NCBI RefSeq assembly: GCF_014203535.1
Contig: NZ_JACHJI010000008.1
Coordinates: forward strand, 372,001-436,000
From: Streptomyces griseomycini
Lineage (GTDB): Bacteria; Actinomycetota; Actinomycetes; Streptomycetales; Streptomycetaceae
Reading direction: 5' to 3'
Length of the DNA: 64,000 nt
Shown: piece by piece, positions 60,510 to 64,000 of the stretch
Numbering within the stretch: position 1 is the stretch's first letter
Layout: each line of letters opens with the position of its first letter
Notes under the pieces: model-generated
Database searches by the model: none
Told to the model about the DNA's origin: nothing
What the model saw: the letters and a program-made list of their open reading frames with translations, nothing else
Translations under genes and position numbers: made by a program

Positions 60510-62153
60510 ATGAACAGCGGCGAGAACAGCGGATACGACACCCGGGGCGCCGGGATCACCGTGCGGCGGGCGCTGGAGCTGCCCGGGCTGCGCAGCGGAC
60601 TGCCCGAGGTCGTGGCGGGCGCCGACCGGTTGCAGCGCACGGTGCGCTGGGTGCACGCGGGCGAGGTGCCCAACATCGCCTCGCTGCTCAAGGGCGGCGA
60701 GCTGCTGCTGACCACCGGATACGGGCTCGGTCACCGCCCGGCCGACCAGCGCGCGTTCGTGCGCACGCTGGCCGAGCGGGGCATCGCGGCGCTCGTGGTG
60801 GAGCTGGGCCCGCGCTTCGCCCGGCTGCCCGCCGCCCTCGTCGACACGGCCCGGACGGCGGGGCTGCCGCTGGTCCAGCTGCACCGCGAGGTGCCGTTCG
60901 TGACGGTCACCGAGGAGATCCACACCGAGATCGTCAACGGGCACTACGCGCTGCTGCAGCGCGCGGAGGAGGTGCACCGCCGCTGCACCGAGGCGCTGCT
61001 GGGCGGCGGCGGGGTCCCCCAGGTCCTGGAGATCCTGGCGGGGTTCACCGGCAACCCGGTCTTCCTGGAGACGACGGACGGACAGCTGCTGTACGCGGCC
61101 GGGGAGGGCCCCGAGGGCGCGGATCCGCTCCAGGTGTGGGAGGGGCTGCGGGAGCGGCACCGGGACGATCCGCCGGCCGGTTCGGCCCTGGTGGACGTGC
61201 CCGGCGGCGGCCCCGGCAGCGGCGGCGTACGGGCCCGGCTGGTGCTGCTGCCGGTGCGGAGCGAGCCGGCCCCGGTGCATCGCATGGCGGCCGAGCGGAT
61301 CGCGGGCGTCCTCGCCGTGGTGCTGATGCAGGCCCGCCAGGAGGAGGAACTGGCGGCGCGGGGACGCGGGGACTTCCTCACCGACCTCGCCGAGGGCCGT
61401 GTCACCGCCGAGGACGCGCCCGCGCAGGCGCGCGTGCTGGGCTTCGGGCCGGGCGCCGGACCGCTGCTGCCGGTGGTGATGCGGCTCGGCGACGCCCTGT
61501 CCCCGCAGGGGGGAGGCTGGGCGGTGCTGGCCCGCGCGGTGGCCGAGGAGCTGGCCTCGCTCGGCGTGCCCGTGCTGCTGGGGGTGCGGCCGGTCGAGGG
61601 GCGGGTGCCGCTGCTGCTCGGGCTGCGCTCGGAGGCGGAGCGCCCGGCGATCGCGGACCGGGTGGCGGCGGCGCTGCGGGCCGGGGTGGAGCGGGCGGGC
61701 ATGCTGCGGCCGGGGGCCCGGCCGCCCGTCGTGGTGATCGGACCGGCCGGCGGCTGGACGGCGGCGTCGGCGGGGCTTCGGCACGCGGCGGAGACGGCGA
61801 CCGCGGCGCAGGGCCTGCCGGACCGCCCCTGGTACGACGCCCGCCGGCTGGACATCGACCTGCTGCTGTGGCGGCTGCGCGACCACCCGGACCTGGCGGC
61901 GTTCGTGGACCGCGCGATCGGTCCCCTCCTGGACCACGACCGCCGCTCCAGACCTCCGCTGCTGCCCACCCTGGAGACCTACCTGGCCCATGCGGGCCGC
62001 AAGGCGGAGACGGCCCGCGGACTGCACCTGAACCGGCAGACGCTCTACAACCGGCTCGCCCGCATCGGCGAGTTGCTGGGCGCCGACCTCGACGACCCGC
62101 AGACGGTACTGACGTTGAGCCTGGCCCTGCGCGCCCGGCGGCACGTGTCCTGA
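60510..62153 (+). CDS. PucR family transcriptional regulator
   Basis: A 547-residue regulator. The N-terminal PucR domain (ITVRRALELPGLRSGLPEVVAGADRLQRTVRWVHAGE in outline) senses a ligand, a GGDEF-like middle follows, and the C-terminal helix-turn-helix (LETYLAHAGRKAETARGLHLNRQTLYNRLARIGELLG) binds DNA. The type controls purine and amine catabolism; here the former target may be the decayed oxidoreductase gene. The ATG is preceded at seven bases by TACCGT (60497-60502), again a leaderless pattern. Confidence 0.93.
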   Translation: MNSGENSGYDTRGAGITVRRALELPGLRSGLPEVVAGADRLQRTVRWVHAGEVPNIASLLKGGELLLTTGYGLGHRPADQRAFVRTLAERGIAALVVELGPRFARLPAALVDTARTAGLPLVQLHREVPFVTVTEEIHTEIVNGHYALLQRAEEVHRRCTEALLGGGGVPQVLEILAGFTGNPVFLETTDGQLLYAAGEGPEGADPLQVWEGLRERHRDDPPAGSALVDVPGGGPGSGGVRARLVLLPVRSEPAPVHRMAAERIAGVLAVVLMQARQEEELAARGRGDFLTDLAEGRVTAEDAPAQARVLGFGPGAGPLLPVVMRLGDALSPQGGGWAVLARAVAEELASLGVPVLLGVRPVEGRVPLLLGLRSEAERPAIADRVAAALRAGVERAGMLRPGARPPVVVIGPAGGWTAASAGLRHAAETATAAQGLPDRPWYDARRLDIDLLLWRLRDHPDLAAFVDRAIGPLLDHDRRSRPPLLPTLETYLAHAGRKAETARGLHLNRQTLYNRLARIGELLGADLDDPQTVLTLSLALRARRHVS

Positions 62154-62188
62154 CCCGGCGGCACGTGCTCCGCGCCCGGCACCCGGGG

Positions 62189-63325
62189 TCAGGCCAGCGG
62201 CCGGGGCCGGGTCAACTCGTCGTACACGCTGAGCACCTGGGCGACCGTCTCGTCCTCGGTCGGCCAGGTCGCCGCCTGTCGCGTGCCCCGCTCCTTGAGC
62301 AGTTCCCTGCGGTCGGGGTCGTCCAGCAACCGTACGACGGCGTCGGCGAGCGCCCGCGCGTTGCCGTACGGGACGAGCTCGGCGGCGTCGCCGACGAGTT
62401 CGGGGATGCCGCCGGCACCGGTCGCGACGAGCGGCACGCGCGCGTGGAGGGCCTCCTGGGCGAACGGCGAGCGCGCCTCCGACCGGCCGGGCAGCAGCGC
62501 GAGGTCGGCGGCGGCGAGCAGGTCGGAGACGTCGTCGCGCCGGCCGAGGAGCCGGACCGGCAGTTCCTCGTCCTCGATCCGCCGCTGGAGTTCGCCGCGC
62601 AGCTGTCCCTCCCCCGCGACGACGACCAGCGGCACGGGGTCGAGGCGGCTCCACGCGTGCGCGGCGTCCAGCAGCGTGGTGTACCCCCGGCGCCGTTCGA
62701 GGGAGCCGACGGCGATGAGCAACGGGCGCCCCGTGGCGCCGAGTTCGGCCCGGATCTTGGGGCGCAGCCGGTCGGGGTCCTCCGGCCCCGGCGGCGTGCG
62801 CGTCCCGGGGAGCGAGACCGCGGCCAGCCGCGCGTCCCGCGCTCCCGTGCGGCGCGCCCGGTCGACGAGGGCGGAGGTCGTCCCGAGCACCACGGTGGCC
62901 GCCTTGACGACCCGCCGCTCCAGCACCCGCAGGAAGTGGCCGCGCGGACCGTCGGCGTGCGTCCGGTCGTGCCAGGTCACGACGAGCGGGGTACGCCGTC
63001 CGCTGAGGGCGAGCACCGTGCGGAAGGAGGCGTGCAGCCCGTGCGCGTGCACCAGGTCGGCGTCCGTGCAGGCCGCCCGCAGCGCGGCCACCGACCCCGG
63101 GTCGCTGCTGCGCGGCACGTGCACGTGGTCGGCGCCGGTACCCGTGAAGCCGTAGGTGTGATCCGCATCGGCGGGGGCGCACACCGTGACCCGCACGCCC
63201 CGTGCGACGAGCCCCGCGGCCAGCGAGCGCACGTGGGCGCCGCTGGCGGCGTTGCCGCCGCCCAGCACCTGTACGGTGCGCAGCGGCGACCGGCCGTGCG
63301 GTGAGTGGCTGCTCACGGGGGTCAC
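62189..63325 (-). CDS. Family 4 glycosyltransferase
   Basis: A 378-residue GT-B enzyme. The N-terminal domain begins VQVLGGGNAASGAHVRSLAAGLVARG (in outline) and the donor domain has LLIAVGSLERRRGYTTLLDA, VVVAGEGQLR and the EX7E-type SEARSPFAQEALHARVPLVATGAGGIPELV. It should use a UDP- or GDP-sugar on a lipid-linked or cell-wall acceptor. Start is the GTG at 63325 (another at 63316). It reads toward the PucR gene and follows the MraY-like gene on the same strand after 231 bases that show no gene. Confidence 0.92.
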   Translation of the reverse strand: MTPVSSHSPHGRSPLRTVQVLGGGNAASGAHVRSLAAGLVARGVRVTVCAPADADHTYGFTGTGADHVHVPRSSDPGSVAALRAACTDADLVHAHGLHASFRTVLALSGRRTPLVVTWHDRTHADGPRGHFLRVLERRVVKAATVVLGTTSALVDRARRTGARDARLAAVSLPGTRTPPGPEDPDRLRPKIRAELGATGRPLLIAVGSLERRRGYTTLLDAAHAWSRLDPVPLVVVAGEGQLRGELQRRIEDEELPVRLLGRRDDVSDLLAAADLALLPGRSEARSPFAQEALHARVPLVATGAGGIPELVGDAAELVPYGNARALADAVVRLLDDPDRRELLKERGTRQAATWPTEDETVAQVLSVYDELTRPRPLA

Positions 63326-63556
63326 GCGGCCGGGCTCCTGGTTCGGGTCGGACGGTCACGAAGAACGTACAGAAGGATCGTGCGGAGGGGGTGTACCGCG
63401 CGGTTTCCTCCGCGTAGTCCCGCATACTCCGTCAAGGATGCCAGGACGTACGGGTGTTCCGGGAACGGCGGGAGCACGGGGCCGGGGCTGCACAGGAGGA
63501 CTTGTCACCCACACGAGTGACGGAGGGGTCGGCTCCGTGACGGGTCGCCGAGCGGC

Positions 63557-64000
63557 TCACCGACGGACGCCGACGGTTCCGGGGGTTTCCGGGCCGGGGT
63601 GCCTCCGGCCCGCGCCCCCGCGGCTCCCGCCCAGCGACCGGGCCGCCGCGCTCACCCGGTCCCCGTACACCGCGGCCGCGACCAGCGCGGCGGCATGGGC
63701 GACGAGTCCGGCCCGCCCGGCGCCCGCCACGACCGCGGCCCCGAGGGCCGCGCCCAGCGCGTGCGCCCCCGTGTCCCCGAGCATCGCGCGCTCCCCCAGG
63801 TCGTCGGGCAGCACGGCCGCGGCGGCGCCCATCGCGGCGGCGGCCGTCCCGGCTGCCCCGGGGTCCCGGCGCACCAGTCCCGGCGCCCCGAGCGCGAGCA
63901 CGGCCGCGGCGGCCCGTCCCGGCCGCACGTCCACGAGGTTGACGCAATGGGCCGCCCCGGCGATCACCACTCCCGCGAGCACCTTGTCGAGCGCCCGCTC
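63557..64000 (-). CDS. MraY/WecA-like membrane glycosyl-phosphate transferase (partial, runs off right edge)
   Basis: The visible 147 C-terminal residues contain LDKVLAGVVIAGAAHCVNLVDVRPGRA (in outline) and LPDDLGERAMLGDTGAHALGAALGAAVVAG, which correspond to the NLxDxxDG- and LGDTGA-type motifs of the polyprenyl-phosphate GlcNAc-1-P transferase superfamily. Several helices are rich in Ala and Gly. The reading frame continues past the window edge, so the N-terminus and first helices are unseen. It may make the lipid-linked sugar used by the adjacent GT4 enzyme. Confidence 0.8.
   Translation of the reverse strand, partial: ERALDKVLAGVVIAGAAHCVNLVDVRPGRAAAAVLALGAPGLVRRDPGAAGTAAAAMGAAAAVLPDDLGERAMLGDTGAHALGAALGAAVVAGAGRAGLVAHAAALVAAAVYGDRVSAAARSLGGSRGGAGRRHPGPETPGTVGVRR

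Noticed and set aside
57984..63425. A 1813-codon open frame on the minus strand
   Set aside because: It lies opposite the GH15, PucR and other real genes and has low-complexity Arg/Gly/Ala/Pro composition, the usual antisense shadow in high-GC DNA.

Overview
The window is a 64 kb piece of a high-GC actinobacterial chromosome, almost certainly Streptomyces or a very close relative. The evidence is the strong G/C bias at third codon positions, frequent GTG/TTG starts, two streptogrisin-type proteases, an AA10 polysaccharide monooxygenase with a LAxTG-type wall anchor, a SepF-like division protein, and the actinobacterial core order pyrG / NUDIX / ald / parA / scpA / scpB / rluB / cmk / der. Two genes run off the ends: an anti-sigma factor on the left and a MraY-like membrane protein on the right. 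No rRNA, tRNA, CRISPR array or insertion sequence was found.

Layout. 1-6.2 kb: an ECF sigma factor/anti-sigma pair (SigK-like) divergent from a DUF4331 surface protein, a membrane-anchored TPR protein and a His-rich NicO-type metal permease; a SigK-like promoter lies in front of the DUF4331 gene. 6.2-13.2 kb: a receptor Ser/Thr kinase, a secreted SGNH lipase, a translationally coupled operon of two GT2 glycosyltransferases and a polysaccharide deacetylase, and an AAA ATPase. 13.3-19.4 kb: small regulators (GntR, MarR) and their partners (GNAT, cupin), a DUF402 protein, a methyltransferase, a 44-residue protein, the wall-anchored LPMO and a secreted lipase. 19.6-24.3 kb: two streptogrisin-family proteases in tandem, a DUF5685 protein with an extraordinary cysteine-rich tail, and a SepF-like gene. 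24.3-32.5 kb: glutaryl-CoA dehydrogenase-like enzyme, MFS exporter, PIG-V-like and PAP2 membrane enzymes, an I78 inhibitor-like protein and an orphan cytochrome oxidase subunit I gene. 32.3-35.2 kb: a WYL regulator and the decayed remains of a branched-chain amino acid (Liv) ABC transporter locus. 35.2-37.7 kb: an Rpf/LysM secreted muralytic protein with a long structured leader and two unknown proteins.

37.8-57.6 kb is the conserved core: der, plsC-like, cmk, tyrA and aroH, then a NAD/ADP-ribose-linked cluster (NrtR-type NUDIX regulator, ADP-ribosylglycohydrolase and two RlaP-type nucleotidyltransferases), then rluB-scpB-scpA-RHH-parA, ald, an ATPase-TPR protein, NUDIX hydrolase and pyrG. 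58-64 kb: a GH15 enzyme, a collapsed FAD-oxidoreductase pseudogene next to a PucR regulator, a GT4 glycosyltransferase and the truncated MraY-like protein.

The most interesting points are the NrtR/ADP-ribosylglycohydrolase/twin RlaP cluster with its perfect operator palindrome and an in-frame dispersed repeat in one RlaP gene; the ribbon-helix-helix protein between ParA and the condensin genes; the 21-Cys tail of the DUF5685 protein; the ECF-sigma surface/metal module; the structured Rpf leader; and a recurrent TANNNT-N6-8-start pattern that suggests many leaderless mRNAs.
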